Shown here piece by piece: positions 23,997 through 33,204 of a stretch of DNA of 52,199 bases. Numbering within the stretch: position 1 is the first letter of the stretch; every line of letters begins with the position of its first letter. Made by a program: the position numbers and the translations under genes. The notes under the pieces are model-generated. The model was not told the DNA's origin and searched no databases. It saw only the letters and a program-made list of their open reading frames with translations. The DNA lies in the NCBI GenBank assembly GCA_965216225.1, contig CBDCFF010000008.1:1-52199 (forward strand), written 5' to 3'. The stretch is from 3107 sp965216225 (GTDB lineage Bacteria > Pseudomonadota > Alphaproteobacteria > Rhodobacterales > Rhodobacteraceae).

Positions 23997-25238
23997 TTAC
24001 CGAGCGGTCGCGGCGGCCTGACTGACCTCATGCACCGATGCGGCGAGTTTGCGGATTTCCTTGCGAAGCGGGTTCTTGGCGGCGGTCTCTGCCAGGGGCA
24101 GACCGTGATCCCCGGCCTCGGAAACCGGTTTTCCGCCATCGGGTATCTGAATCTCGATGTCGATATCAAGGCTTTCGGACAAACGCTTGACGCGGCCCTT
24201 GCCGGAAATGTCAGAGAATTTCGGCGCGCGGTTCAGCACATAGCGCAGTTTCTGAAGCGGCAGATCCTCTGACTTCAGGGCGCGGATCATCCGCAGCGCG
24301 TTCTGCGCCGAGCGCATGTCAAGCTCCATCGTGGCGAAATAGACATTGGCCCGATGCAGCACCGTCTCGGTCCAGGCGACAAGGGTCGAGGGCATGTCGA
24401 TCACCACATAGTCGAAATGCGCGCCGGCGACGCTGATCAGCTTCTCGACATCCTCGGGGCCAAGCAGATCGAGGGGAAGAATTTCATTGGGCGCGCTCAG
24501 CACATGCAGCCTGTCATTGAAGACCTGAAGCGCCTGCATGAAGCTCTCGCCGTCCAGCGACGCGATATCCGACAGGATTTCATAGACAATTTCCTTGCGG
24601 GGCAGGTCCAGATAGGTGGATGCGGAGCCGAATTGCAGGTCCAGATCCATGAGGCAGACGCTGGGCGCATCCTTCCCGGAGATATTGGCGAGTTCCCATG
24701 CGAGGTTCACCGCCAGCGTCGTTGCCCCGGTGCCGCCGGCAAGCCCGTGGACAGGAAGCACGATACCCTTGTGATCGCCGGATGCAGCGGCGTTTGCGGA
24801 TTGCTGCCGGAGATTTGCCGCCGCCGCCTCCTGGGCGCGCATCCGTCCGATGGCGCTGTGCAGTTCGCCATCGGGCAACGGGTAGGGGATGAATTCCGCC
24901 GCGCCCATGCGCAAAAGCCGGTGCAGAGAGGCCGGGCTGACCTCTTCGGCGATCAGCACGACCTTGATCCCCCTGCTGTTCGCGCCGGCGATCAGTTCAC
25001 CGATCCGGGGCAGATGCTCTTCGTCCTGATTGTCGATGGCGATAGCGATAAATTCCAGTTGCCCGGCTTCCGGCCGGGTCAGGAAGGTTCTTGCGTCCTC
25101 GAACCCGAGATCGCCCCAGCTTTCGCCAAGTTCGCTTTCCATGTCGTCGATCAGAAGATCGAAGTTCTGAACATCGCGCGAGACCGTGCAGGCCGTGATC
25201 GGTGCCGGTTCCGGCTGTAGCGCCGCACTGCTTGCCAT
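23997..25238 (-). CDS. cpaE: Tad pilus localisation protein CpaE/TadZ
   Basis: 413 residues. The N-terminal part is a receiver-like (atypical CheY-fold) domain without a clear phospho-acceptor pattern; the C-terminal part is a ParA/MinD-like ATPase with a deviant Walker A, VHGLAGGTGATTLAVNLAWE, and VCLMDLDLQFGSASTYLDLP as the Walker A' region. TadZ proteins place the pilus apparatus in the cell. Start ATG 25238 follows a GGGGAC-rich stretch. It lies 318 nt downstream of the ompA-like gene, the largest gap in the operon. Confidence 0.93.
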   Translation of the reverse strand: MASSAALQPEPAPITACTVSRDVQNFDLLIDDMESELGESWGDLGFEDARTFLTRPEAGQLEFIAIAIDNQDEEHLPRIGELIAGANSRGIKVVLIAEEVSPASLHRLLRMGAAEFIPYPLPDGELHSAIGRMRAQEAAAANLRQQSANAAASGDHKGIVLPVHGLAGGTGATTLAVNLAWELANISGKDAPSVCLMDLDLQFGSASTYLDLPRKEIVYEILSDIASLDGESFMQALQVFNDRLHVLSAPNEILPLDLLGPEDVEKLISVAGAHFDYVVIDMPSTLVAWTETVLHRANVYFATMELDMRSAQNALRMIRALKSEDLPLQKLRYVLNRAPKFSDISGKGRVKRLSESLDIDIEIQIPDGGKPVSEAGDHGLPLAETAAKNPLRKEIRKLAASVHEVSQAAATAR

Positions 25239-25556
25239 TGCCTATCGTCCCCTTCATGAATGGCGACAGCCCGATTGAATGAATGCCCCGCGCTGTCTCG
25301 TTCACGCCCCACTCCACCGCCACCACCGCCACCCGTGCGCGAATCCGTTCCCGCATTGCTTCCGACGGGAAATGGCGGGCAATATTGGCAACATTAGGGC
25401 GGAAAAACTAATTATTCGTTCATTCGGGATGGCGCCGGGGGGCGCGGGCAGACCGGCAAACCGATCCGAAAACCAGAGGCTCAAACGGATCTGGCGCGGT
25501 GGGATATGCGTTTCGCAATCCGGTCCGCGCCCGCTCCGATGACGCCCGCCGGCTTT
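25239..25556. other. 318-nt gap between cpaE and the ompA-like gene, no gene seen
   Basis: No convincing reading frame on either strand; the open frames here are short and lack a ribosome binding site or family likeness. A short A/T-rich stretch (about 25378-25425) in an otherwise G+C-rich region could hold a promoter for cpaE, but I cannot name clear -35 and -10 boxes. Confidence 0.4.
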
Positions 25557-26216
25557 CTACTCTGGTGTATCCTGGCTGAGAGTATTGGTCAGAACGGTTT
25601 TCGCAGCCGCGCTTTCCACATATCCGTCGTGGACGACCCGCGCGTATCTGCCGTTCAGGATGCCCGACTGATCCTGAACGAAGCCCGATACCTCGGTCAC
25701 GGTGCGCCGGTTGCGGCGCTCGCGCTCTCCGGTCTGGATCAGCGGCCGGGTTTCGCCCAGAGAGGAGAGCGCTTCCAGCCGGGCGCGATCGACGCCACGG
25801 CTGACCAGATGGTTCACTGCCGCCTGTGCCCGGCGCAGGCCCAGCGCCCGGTTATAGGCGTCGCTGCCCACGAGGTCGGTGTGACCGAAGACGCGAAAGC
25901 GGACTTCCGGGAATTGCCGTATCCAGCGGGCCTGCTCATCCAGCACCCGGCGCGCCTCGTCATCCAGTTGTGCGCTGTCGAAGCCGAAGTTGATCGTGTC
26001 CGGCGCTTCGGCTGCAAAGCGTCCGGCCAGGGCGACCGCGTGTTGCAACCGTCCGGTCTGGATCATCTTGTTGTTCATCGTCGCATTGCCGAAGCTGCCG
26101 CCGTCAATCCCGCTGCCCGCTTCGGCACGGCCATCGCCGGCCGTATGCGGGGCGCAGGCGGTGATGAGGGCCGTTGCGCCGGCGGCGATCAGGAATGTCT
26201 TCAGTGTCGTTTTCAT
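25557..26216 (-). CDS. OmpA-family lipoprotein in the Tad operon
   Basis: 219 residues from ATG 26216, 8 nt after GGAG. The lipoprotein signal MKTTLKTFLIAAGATALITAC gives lipidation at the Cys. The C-terminal OmpA domain binds peptidoglycan: FGFDSAQLDDEARRVLDEQA, FRVFGHTDLVGSDAYNRALG and LRRAQAAVNHLVSRGV carry the TD...N..L..RRA pattern. OmpA-like proteins sit between cpaC and cpaE in many Rhodobacterales tad clusters and probably anchor the secretin complex to the cell wall. Its ATG lies just after the cpaC stop (26222-26224). Confidence 0.92.
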   Translation of the reverse strand: MKTTLKTFLIAAGATALITACAPHTAGDGRAEAGSGIDGGSFGNATMNNKMIQTGRLQHAVALAGRFAAEAPDTINFGFDSAQLDDEARRVLDEQARWIRQFPEVRFRVFGHTDLVGSDAYNRALGLRRAQAAVNHLVSRGVDRARLEALSSLGETRPLIQTGERERRNRRTVTEVSGFVQDQSGILNGRYARVVHDGYVESAAAKTVLTNTLSQDTPE

Positions 26217-26221
26217 GTCTG

Positions 26222-27637
26222 TCACTCCATCACATAGCCATAGGAACCGGCGAAGTCCTGCTTTGCAACCTCGCCGGCGGCGCCCGAGGTCGGGGCGCCA
26301 TTGCCGGTCGTTTTACCGAACAGGAACAGTTCGGCCTCCGACGGTGGCCGCACCCGATCCGTGGGCAATGCCAGCGCCTCGCCGCGGGTCGGAGAGACCA
26401 GATGCGCGGTGACGATGATCACCAGTTCGGACTGATCGCGCTGATAGTTGGTGCTGCGGAACAGCGCGCCAAGCACCGGAATATCGCCCAGCCACGGAAT
26501 CTGTCGGCTGTTGTCGCGGAACTCGTCCTGCAAAAGACCGGCGATTGCGAAACTTTCGCCATCCCGCATTTCAACCGTTGTCGAGGTCGAGCGGCTGATG
26601 AAGCCGGGAACATTCAGGGCATTCGCAAGAATGCTGTTCGCGGAGTCGATGCTGCTGACTTCGGCGTTCAGTTCCAGATTGATTCGCGCGCCGTCCACGA
26701 CGCGGGGGATGAAGCCCAGCGCAACGCCGAACGGCTTGTATTGAATACCGATGCCATCGTCGTCGGGAACCGGAACCGGGAATTCGCCACCGGCGAGAAA
26801 GTTCGCCTCCTGCCCCGACAGGGCCGTCAGGTTGGGTTCCGCCAGGGTGCGGACAAGCCCTCTCGCTTCGAGCGCTTCAAGCAGAATGTCCAACTGGATG
26901 CTGCCGATGCCGATGGATGTCGCCAACGCGCCGCCGTTGAAACCGTCGGTGAAATTCAGGGCGGTGGAACCCGAAGCGCCAATGACCGAACCATCCACAA
27001 GATTGCCGGCGCCGGAAGCACCCGACAGCGGGATACCGGCGTCGCTGATGCCAAGACCGATGCCAAGCTGTTTGGAAATCGAACGCTGAACCTCGGCAAA
27101 GCGGACCTCCAGCATGACCTGATGATTGCCGCCGACATTCATCAGGTTCGATATCTTGCCCGGAGCATAGCGTTCCGCCAGATTGAGGGCCCTGTCCAGA
27201 CGAATCAGGCTGGACACCGTGCCCGACATCACGATGCCGTCATTGGCGGTGCGCACCTCGATCCGTTCGCCCGGCAGGATCTGTTGCAGGCGCTCCTTGA
27301 ACTCTGCAATATCGGGCGCGACCCGAACATCGACATTGGTGATCAGTCGGCCATCCGGACCCAGAAGCGTCAGGGTGGTGCGCCCCGGCGCCTTGCCGAG
27401 AACGTAAATTGTCCGATCCGAAAGCGTCGAAATGTCGGCGATTCCCGGATTGGCTATGGAAAGTTCCGAAAAGGGCGTGTCGCTTTCAACGACGACAGCC
27501 CGGTTCATCGAGACCTTCAGGGAAGACGAGGGAGCCCCCCGCATGACCTGAATCGTCTCGGCGCTCACCTGCAACGGCGACGCAAACATGACGGCAAGAC
27601 CCAGAAGGGCCGCCCTGAAAAGGTTTGTGTAATTCAT
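26222..27637 (-). CDS. cpaC: Tad pilus secretin CpaC/RcpA
   Basis: 471 residues, the outer-membrane secretin through which the Flp pilus passes. A Sec signal peptide ends at LQVSAETIQV. Then come the pilus-specific N-domain (VVVESDTPFSELSIANPGIA), a BON/STN-like region (ERIEVRTANDGIVMSGTVSS) and the secretin core (GNHQVMLEVRFAEVQRSISK; AEPNLTALSGQEANFLAGGE; RDGESFAIAGLLQDEF). A gap-free frame from ATG 27637 to TGA 26222. It is the first Tad gene in this window: neither cpaB, usually just upstream, nor flp is present. Confidence 0.95.
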   Translation of the reverse strand: MNYTNLFRAALLGLAVMFASPLQVSAETIQVMRGAPSSSLKVSMNRAVVVESDTPFSELSIANPGIADISTLSDRTIYVLGKAPGRTTLTLLGPDGRLITNVDVRVAPDIAEFKERLQQILPGERIEVRTANDGIVMSGTVSSLIRLDRALNLAERYAPGKISNLMNVGGNHQVMLEVRFAEVQRSISKQLGIGLGISDAGIPLSGASGAGNLVDGSVIGASGSTALNFTDGFNGGALATSIGIGSIQLDILLEALEARGLVRTLAEPNLTALSGQEANFLAGGEFPVPVPDDDGIGIQYKPFGVALGFIPRVVDGARINLELNAEVSSIDSANSILANALNVPGFISRSTSTTVEMRDGESFAIAGLLQDEFRDNSRQIPWLGDIPVLGALFRSTNYQRDQSELVIIVTAHLVSPTRGEALALPTDRVRPPSEAELFLFGKTTGNGAPTSGAAGEVAKQDFAGSYGYVME

Positions 27638-27910
27638 GTGGCCTTGCCTCTCTGATCACGATTGCTGTTTTCGGTTTTCCCTGTCTGTTTTAACCGGATC
27701 ATGTCGCAACGGGTGGCTTCTGGCAACAACGAATGCCGTCTAAGTTCTTGTTTATGATTAAAATTTTAAGTATAGTATACGGATTTACCGCGCCGGACGG
27801 TTGCCTGCGGATGCGGCGCCAGGGGTGGCGTTCGCTCATTCGCGCCTGTTCGCGCCATTCGTGCGTGGCGCGGCAAATCGCGAATTTCCGTATGATACAG
27901 TGATTTCTTC
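27638..27910. promoter_or_regulatory. Upstream region of the Tad operon
   Basis: 273 nt between cpaC and tRNA-Thr without a gene. It includes a strongly A/T-rich tract at about 27747-27782 (read on the minus strand it has TATACTATACTTAAAATTTT), which stands out in this G+C-rich DNA and is a plausible promoter or regulator binding region for cpaC. No specific factor can be named. Confidence 0.4.
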
Positions 27911-27985
27911 TGGTGCCGCAGGGGAGGATTGAACTCCCGACCTCACCCTTACCAAGGGTGCGCTCTGCCACTGAGCTACTGCGGC
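27911..27985 (-). tRNA. tRNA-Thr (anticodon GGT)
   Basis: On the minus strand: acceptor GCCGCAG pairs with CTGCGGC, D arm GTAGCTCAGTGGCAGAGC, anticodon stem CACCC/GGGTG with loop TTGGTAA (anticodon GGT, complement of 27951-27953), T arm GTCGGGAGTTCAATCCTCCC, discriminator A, CCA encoded. 75 nt. Confidence 0.96.
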
Positions 27986-28086
27986 GCTGTTGCGGCCAAG
28001 CATCGCCGGGCGTGACCTTTTTGCGTGGCGGGTCACTAGCCCTGATTCATGGGTGACGCAAGCGCAATCTGGACCCTTTTCGCGCC

Positions 28087-28298
<212 letters not shown>

Positions 28299-28299
<1 letters not shown>

Positions 28300-29564
28300 T
28301 GGATTCGATCATTGTCAGGGGCAATGGCCCCCTGTCCGGCAAGTTGCCCATCGCGGGCGCCAAGAACGCATGTCTTGCACTGATGCCCGCCACGCTTCTC
28401 AGCGATGAGCCGCTGACGCTGACCAACGCGCCGCGGCTTTCCGACATCGCGACGATGACCCTTCTTCTGCAATCGCTGGGGGCGGAAGTTTCGGCCTTGC
28501 AGGAGGGCAAGGTGCTGGCGCTGTCCAGCCATGACCTCGACAACCACATCGCTGATTACGACATTGTGCGGAAGATGCGGGCCTCCAACCTCGTTCTGGG
28601 GCCGCTGATCGCGCGCTGTGGCCATGCGGTCGTGTCCCTGCCCGGAGGGTGTGCGATCGGGGCGCGTCCCATGGACCTGCACATCCACGGGCTGGAGGCG
28701 CTGGGCGCGGAGATCGCGTTGAAGGATGGATACCTTCATGCCAGGGCGCCGAAGGGGTTGAAGGGGGCTGAAATCGAATTTGCCATCGCTTCGGTGGGCG
28801 CGACCGAGAACATCCTGATGGCGGCGACGCTGGCCAGGGGCACGACGGTGCTGAAGAACGCGGCGAGAGAGCCGGAGATCGTCGATCTGGCAACCTGCCT
28901 GCGCGCCATGGGGGCGGAGATCGAGGGCGACGGCGCCCCGACGATCACGATCCAGGGTGTGGACCGGCTGCACGGGGCGACGCATCGGGTGGTGTCCGAC
29001 CGGATCGAGCTGGGCACCTACATGCTCGCCCCCGCAATCGCCGGCGGCGAGGTGGAGTTGCCGGGCGGGCGGCGCAGTCTGCTGGAGTCGTTCTGCCGGA
29101 AGCTGGAAGAAGCCGGGGCCGGGATCACCGAGACCGGGACCGGGCTGAAGGTTTCGTGCAGGAACGGGCGGGTGAGGGCCGTCGATGTGACGACAGAACC
29201 CTTTCCCGGATTTCCCACCGATTTGCAGGCGCAGTTCATGGCGCTGATGTGTACGGCGCAGGGGGTCGGCGCCCTTCACGAGACGATCTTCGAGAATCGC
29301 TTCATGCACGCGCCGGAACTGGTGCGGATGGGGGCGCAGATTGATGTGCAGGGCGGCACCGCCACCGTTACCGGGGTGGAACGTCTGAAAGGCGCGCCGG
29401 TGATGGCGACCGACCTCAGGGCGTCGGTTTCGCTGATTCTGGCCGGGCTGGCGGCAAAGGGCGAAACCGTTGTCAGCCGGGTCTATCACCTCGATCGCGG
29501 ATATGAGAATGTGGTGACGAAGCTGCGCGGGATCGGCGCGGATATAGAGCGGGTGAAAGGCTGA
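28299..29564 (+). CDS. murA: UDP-N-acetylglucosamine 1-carboxyvinyltransferase
   Basis: First committed step of peptidoglycan synthesis: transfers enolpyruvate from PEP to UDP-GlcNAc in the cytosol. 421 residues, the usual length. Lys22 region GPLSGKLPIAGAKNACLALM, the catalytic Cys in LPGGCAIGARPMDLHIHGLE (the residue attacked by fosfomycin is Cys here), and LRASVSLILAGLAAKGETVV at the C-terminus. It is followed 1 nt later by the DUF2948 gene and then hisD, a Rhodobacterales arrangement. Intact. Confidence 0.97.
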
Positions 29565-29565
29565 C

Positions 29566-30042
29566 ATGGTGGATGCGACATTCGAGGAAGGGGCGGGGGC
29601 GCCGCTGCGTCTGAAAGCCGGAGATGCGGACGATCTGGCGGTGATTTCGGCGCTTGCGCAGGATGCGGTGTTTCCGGCCACCGAGATGACCTGGCAACAC
29701 GATGCCCGGCGCTTTGCGGTTCTTCTGAACCGGTTCCGGTGGGAGGATCGCCCCGCCGCCGAACGGCTTGGCCGTCCTTATGAGCGCGTGCAGTCGGTGC
29801 TGGTGATCGGGGATGCGCTGCGGGTTCGGTCGCAAGGGGTGCGGAAGGGCGATGCGGATGTGGTCCTGTCGCTTCTGTCGGCGACCTTCGAGCCGGGCAA
29901 GGACGGGACGGGACGGGTGATCCTGACGCTGGCCGGCGATGGGGCCATCGCGGTGGACGTGGAATGTCTGAATGTCGTGTTGCAGGATGTGACCAGACCC
30001 TATATCGCCCCGTCCAAAGCCGCGCCAGAGCACCCGGAGTAA
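29566..30042 (+). CDS. DUF2948-family protein
   Basis: 158 residues, no known function. The family is recognised by DDLAVISALAQDAVFPATEM, RRFAVLLNRFRWEDRPAAER and the C-terminal AVDVECLNVVLQDVTRPYIA. It is found between murA and hisD in many Rhodobacterales. Start ATG 29566 is 1 nt after the murA stop; the stop is 5 nt before the hisD start, so all three are likely co-transcribed. Confidence 0.85.
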   Translation: MVDATFEEGAGAPLRLKAGDADDLAVISALAQDAVFPATEMTWQHDARRFAVLLNRFRWEDRPAAERLGRPYERVQSVLVIGDALRVRSQGVRKGDADVVLSLLSATFEPGKDGTGRVILTLAGDGAIAVDVECLNVVLQDVTRPYIAPSKAAPEHPE

Positions 30043-30047
30043 GCCCC

Positions 30048-31355
30048 GTGCCGATTTTCCTGAACTCTGCCGCCGCCGGTTTCGAAGCGGATTTTGCCGC
30101 CTTCCTGACCGCCAGGCACGAGGACAGCCCCGAAGTGGACGATGTCGTGGCCGGGATCATCGCCGATGTGCGGGCCGGGGGCGATGCGGCGCTGATCGCG
30201 CTGACCGAACGGTTTGACCGGGTGCTGCTGACGCCGGAAACCCTCAGCTTTTCGGCGGCGGAGATTGATGCGGAATGTGCCAGGGTCGGCGGCCAGGATC
30301 GCGCCGCGCTGGAACTGGCGGCAAAGCGGATACGCGCCTGTCACCAACGGCAAATGCCGGAAGATGCGCGCTGGACTGACGAGGTCGGGGCGACGCTTGG
30401 CTGGCGTTGGGGTCCGGTGTCGTCGGCGGGGCTCTATGTGCCCGGCGGGATTGCGTCCTATCCGTCTTCGGTTCTGATGAACGCCATACCCGCCAGGGTT
30501 GCCGGGGTAGAGCGGCTGTCGATCTGCGTGCCAACGCCGGACGGAAAGGTGAACCCGCTGGTTCTGCTGGCGGTCAGGCTTGCGGATGTGGATACGGTTT
30601 ATCGCATCGGCGGCGCGCAGGCGATCGCGGCGCTGGCCTATGGCACGGAAAGCATCCGCCCCGTGGACAAGATTGCCGGGCCGGGCAACGCCTTTGTCGC
30701 CGCGGCAAAACGGCGCGTGTTCGGCAGGGTCGGCATCGACATGATTGCCGGGCCGTCGGAAATCCTGGTGATTGCCGACCGGGACAATGACCCGGACTGG
30801 ATCGCCGTCGATCTTCTGAGTCAGGCGGAACATGACGAACGGGCGCAGCCGATCCTGATCACCGATGACGAGGCGTTTGGCCGTGCGGTCGCGGATGCGG
30901 TCGGCAAACGGCTGGAAACGCTGGAACGCCGCGCGGTCGCCGGGGCCAGTTGGCGGAAATTCGGGGCGGTGATCACGGCGCGCGATCTGCAAGAGGCCGC
31001 GCGCCTGTCCGACCGCATTGCGCCGGAACATCTGGAACTCTGCGTTGCCGACGCCGACGCCGATGCGCTGGCCGACCGGATCAGACACGCCGGGGCGATC
31101 TTCATCGGCCGGTGGACGCCCGAGGCAATCGGGGATTATGTGGGCGGGCCGAACCATGTGCTGCCGACCGCGCGGTCGGCGCGGTACGCCTCCGGCCTGT
31201 CGGTGATGGAGTTTCTGAAGCGCACGACGCTGTCGAAAATGACGCCCGGGGCGCTGGCCGCCATCGGTCCGGCGGCGGAGACACTGGCCAGAAGCGAAAG
31301 CCTGCAAGCGCATGGCCTGTCGGTTCGGTTGCGGCTGGACGCGCTGGACGGCTGA
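30048..31355 (+). CDS. hisD: Histidinol dehydrogenase
   Basis: Catalyses the last two steps of histidine synthesis, L-histidinol to L-histidine with two NAD+. 435 residues from a GTG start at 30048, preceded by GGAG at the right distance. Motifs: GLYVPGGIASYPSSVLMNAI, RIGGAQAIAALAYGTESI, KIAGPGNAFVAAAKRRVFG, the zinc and catalytic residues in LSQAEHDERAQPILIT, SDRIAPEHLELCV (Glu-His pair) and VGGPNHVLPT. The TGA stop (31353-31355) directly touches the stop of the convergent cmk gene, with no bases in between. Confidence 0.97.
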   Translation: MPIFLNSAAAGFEADFAAFLTARHEDSPEVDDVVAGIIADVRAGGDAALIALTERFDRVLLTPETLSFSAAEIDAECARVGGQDRAALELAAKRIRACHQRQMPEDARWTDEVGATLGWRWGPVSSAGLYVPGGIASYPSSVLMNAIPARVAGVERLSICVPTPDGKVNPLVLLAVRLADVDTVYRIGGAQAIAALAYGTESIRPVDKIAGPGNAFVAAAKRRVFGRVGIDMIAGPSEILVIADRDNDPDWIAVDLLSQAEHDERAQPILITDDEAFGRAVADAVGKRLETLERRAVAGASWRKFGAVITARDLQEAARLSDRIAPEHLELCVADADADALADRIRHAGAIFIGRWTPEAIGDYVGGPNHVLPTARSARYASGLSVMEFLKRTTLSKMTPGALAAIGPAAETLARSESLQAHGLSVRLRLDALDG

Positions 31356-31970
31356 TCAGGACCGTGCGCGTTCGACGGCCCGGATGGCTTCGGCCACGGC
31401 CTGGCCGATGTCCATATCCGACGTGTTGATGATCGCGGCGTCCCCGGCAGGTTTCAGCGGCGCCTCGGCCCGGTCCATGTCGCGGGCGTCGCGTTCCCTG
31501 ACCTCGCGCAGCACCTGATCGCGGGTCACATCCAGCCCTTTCGCGGTCAGTTCCAGATAGCGCCGTTCAGCGCGTATCCCGTCGCTGGCGGTGACGAAAA
31601 TCTTGGCTTCGGCTTCGGGGCAGATCACCGTGCCGATGTCGCGCCCGTCCAGCACCGCCCCGCCATCGCGGCGGGCAAAGGCGCGCTGAAAACCGACAAG
31701 GGCGTCGCGGACATCCGGGATCGCCGCCACCCTGGAAGCCGCCTGCGCGATTGCAGGGGTGCGCAGGCTGTTTCCGTCAAGGTCTTTCGCGCCCAGCGCG
31801 CGCGCCACCGCCACCGGATACTCTCCGGCCAGAACACGTTTTCCGACAGCGCGATAGAGCAGTCCGGTATCCAGATGCGCATATCCGTAATGCGCGGCGA
31901 CGGCCTTTGATATGGTGCCCTTGCCCGCTGCGGCCGGTCCGTCAATGGCGATGGTGAAAGCCAGTTTCAT
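31356..31970 (-). CDS. cmk: Cytidylate kinase
   Basis: Phosphorylates CMP/dCMP with ATP. 204 residues, close to the usual length. P-loop TIAIDGPAAAGKGTISKAVA; CMP-binding LDTGLLYRAVGKRV and VLDGRDIGTVICPEAEAKIF; lid RYLELTAKGLDVTRDQVLRE, RDMDRAEAPLKPAGDA. In related genomes cmk follows aroA directly; here a MarR gene and a dehydrogenase relic lie between them. rpsA, the expected downstream gene, is absent because hisD lies there in the opposite direction. Confidence 0.95.
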   Translation of the reverse strand: MKLAFTIAIDGPAAAGKGTISKAVAAHYGYAHLDTGLLYRAVGKRVLAGEYPVAVARALGAKDLDGNSLRTPAIAQAASRVAAIPDVRDALVGFQRAFARRDGGAVLDGRDIGTVICPEAEAKIFVTASDGIRAERRYLELTAKGLDVTRDQVLREVRERDARDMDRAEAPLKPAGDAAIINTSDMDIGQAVAEAIRAVERARS

Positions 31971-32038
31971 GCCTCCTGCATGTTTCTTCGCTACGCATGG
32001 CGGTGCGGAAAGTCAAACGGTTCGGGCGGATCGGAAAT

Positions 32039-32055
32039 TGACAGACACCCTGTCA
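32039..32055. promoter_or_regulatory. Candidate MarR-type operator between cmk and the MarR gene
   Basis: TGACAG (32039-32044) and CTGTCA (32050-32055) are perfect inverted 6-bp arms with a 5-bp spacer. The site is 20 nt before the ATG of the MarR gene and 69 nt upstream of the cmk start, in the divergent promoter region. MarR dimers commonly bind such dyads and repress their own gene. Confidence 0.5.
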
Positions 32056-32075
32056 TTCTGCCACTGTCGCGCACC

Positions 32076-32528
32076 ATGACAAAGCACGACACCTTTTATC
32101 AGATCGCACTGCTTGCCCGCCCGCTGCAACGGGAGATGGAGGCAGCGGTGGCGGCGATGCTTTCGGGCGCCTCGATCACGGTCAGAACCCGCGCGATGCT
32201 GGAGGTGCTTGGCGGCATCGGCCCTGCGACGGTCCCGCAGGTTGCAAGGGACATGGGTATCAGACGCCAGTATGTTCAGATCATGATGAATGAGGCAGAA
32301 GCGGGCGGTCTGGTCCGGAGCAGGGACAACCCGGCGCATGAACGGTCCGCCCTTTTTGAACTGACCAGGCCCGGAAAGGATGTGCTTGCCGGGCTTGAGA
32401 GGGCCGAAAGGCGCGTTATCGAAAGCCTCGTAGACAACCTGACCCGGGATGAGGTGGAAAAAACCCGTCATGTGATCGGGCACATGTTACAGGGCTTTCG
32501 CGACCTGAATGCGTCGCTGGGGAACTGA
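32076..32528 (+). CDS. MarR-family transcriptional regulator
   Basis: 150 residues from ATG 32076 (MTKHDTFYQIALLARPLQRE). A winged helix-turn-helix: TVRTRAMLEVLGGIGPATVP, VARDMGIRRQYVQIMMNEAE (recognition helix), and the wing VRSRDNPAHERSALFELTRP, then a C-terminal dimerisation helix. The effector and regulon are unknown. The gene sits between cmk and a dehydrogenase relic, both on the opposite strand, and probably came in with the relic, which may have been its target. Confidence 0.85.
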   Translation: MTKHDTFYQIALLARPLQREMEAAVAAMLSGASITVRTRAMLEVLGGIGPATVPQVARDMGIRRQYVQIMMNEAEAGGLVRSRDNPAHERSALFELTRPGKDVLAGLERAERRVIESLVDNLTRDEVEKTRHVIGHMLQGFRDLNASLGN

Positions 32529-32570
32529 GTCTGTTCAGCGGCCTCCGGCCCCGACCCCGGCGGGATGGCT

Positions 32571-33204
32571 TCATGTCCCGGCGCTTCCGGTTCGTCGTCC
32601 AGCATTTCCGGCGGAGTCCAGCATTTCCGGCGGAAAGCCGGGCGCGCGGATGTCGAGGCCGGTGGCTTCCTCCAGCCGCCTGACGATGTTTGGCGAAAGC
32701 TCCCGCTCGCCATAACGGGCGATGCCGTCATTGAAGATGTCGATCATGACCGGGCTGATTTCGAGCGCCACGCCCGCGCGATCCGCAAGCTGCCGGAACA
32801 GGCCAATATCCTTTTTCACCAGACCCATGGTGAAGGAAATGTCGCGAGAGCCGTTCAGGATCACCCGGCTTTCGGTTTCATGCACGAAACTGGCGCCGGA
32901 GGATATCCTGATCGCCTCACAGACGGTGTTCAGGTCCATCCCGGCGGCCCTGGCAGTGACCAGAGCCTCGCAGCAGGTTTATCAGGTTGGCCGTCGCAAG
33001 ATGGTTGGTCACGACTTTCAGGACAAAGGCGGAGCCCGGATCGCCCATATGCAGGATGCGCCGCCCCATGGTTTTCAGCAAGGGGGCGATGCGCTCGAAC
33101 GTGTCCCGGTCGCAGCCCGCGAAGATCGAGATATTGCCCGTTGCCGCGCGGTGGCAGCCGCCCGGGACCGGGCAATCCACCGCCGCCCCGCCGCGTTCCA
33201 TGTG
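32571..33204 (-). pseudogene. 3-hydroxyisobutyrate-dehydrogenase-like protein relic
   Basis: The N-terminal Rossmann domain is missing and the rest is in two frames. The 5' part has VDCPVPGGCHRAATGNISIF, then the catalytic-Lys type segment GDPGSAFVLKVVTNHLATAN. After a frameshift near 32935-32960 the C-terminal NAD_binding_11 helices continue with MDLNTVCEAIRISSGASFVH and LVKKDIGLFRQLADRAGVAL. Coding likeness begins right after the aroA stop codon (33205-33207), so the left part of the gene was lost at that junction. Not functional. Confidence 0.8.

Noticed and set aside
22261..24021. 586-codon open frame on the plus strand opposite cpaF and tadB
   Set aside because: Its low-complexity His/Gly/Arg composition is typical of the antisense of G+C-rich genes, and the minus-strand genes carry clear motifs (Walker A, secretion ATPase boxes).
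26174..27655. 493-codon open frame opposite cpaC
   Set aside because: No family likeness, and it is fully antisense to a recognisable secretin with a signal peptide.
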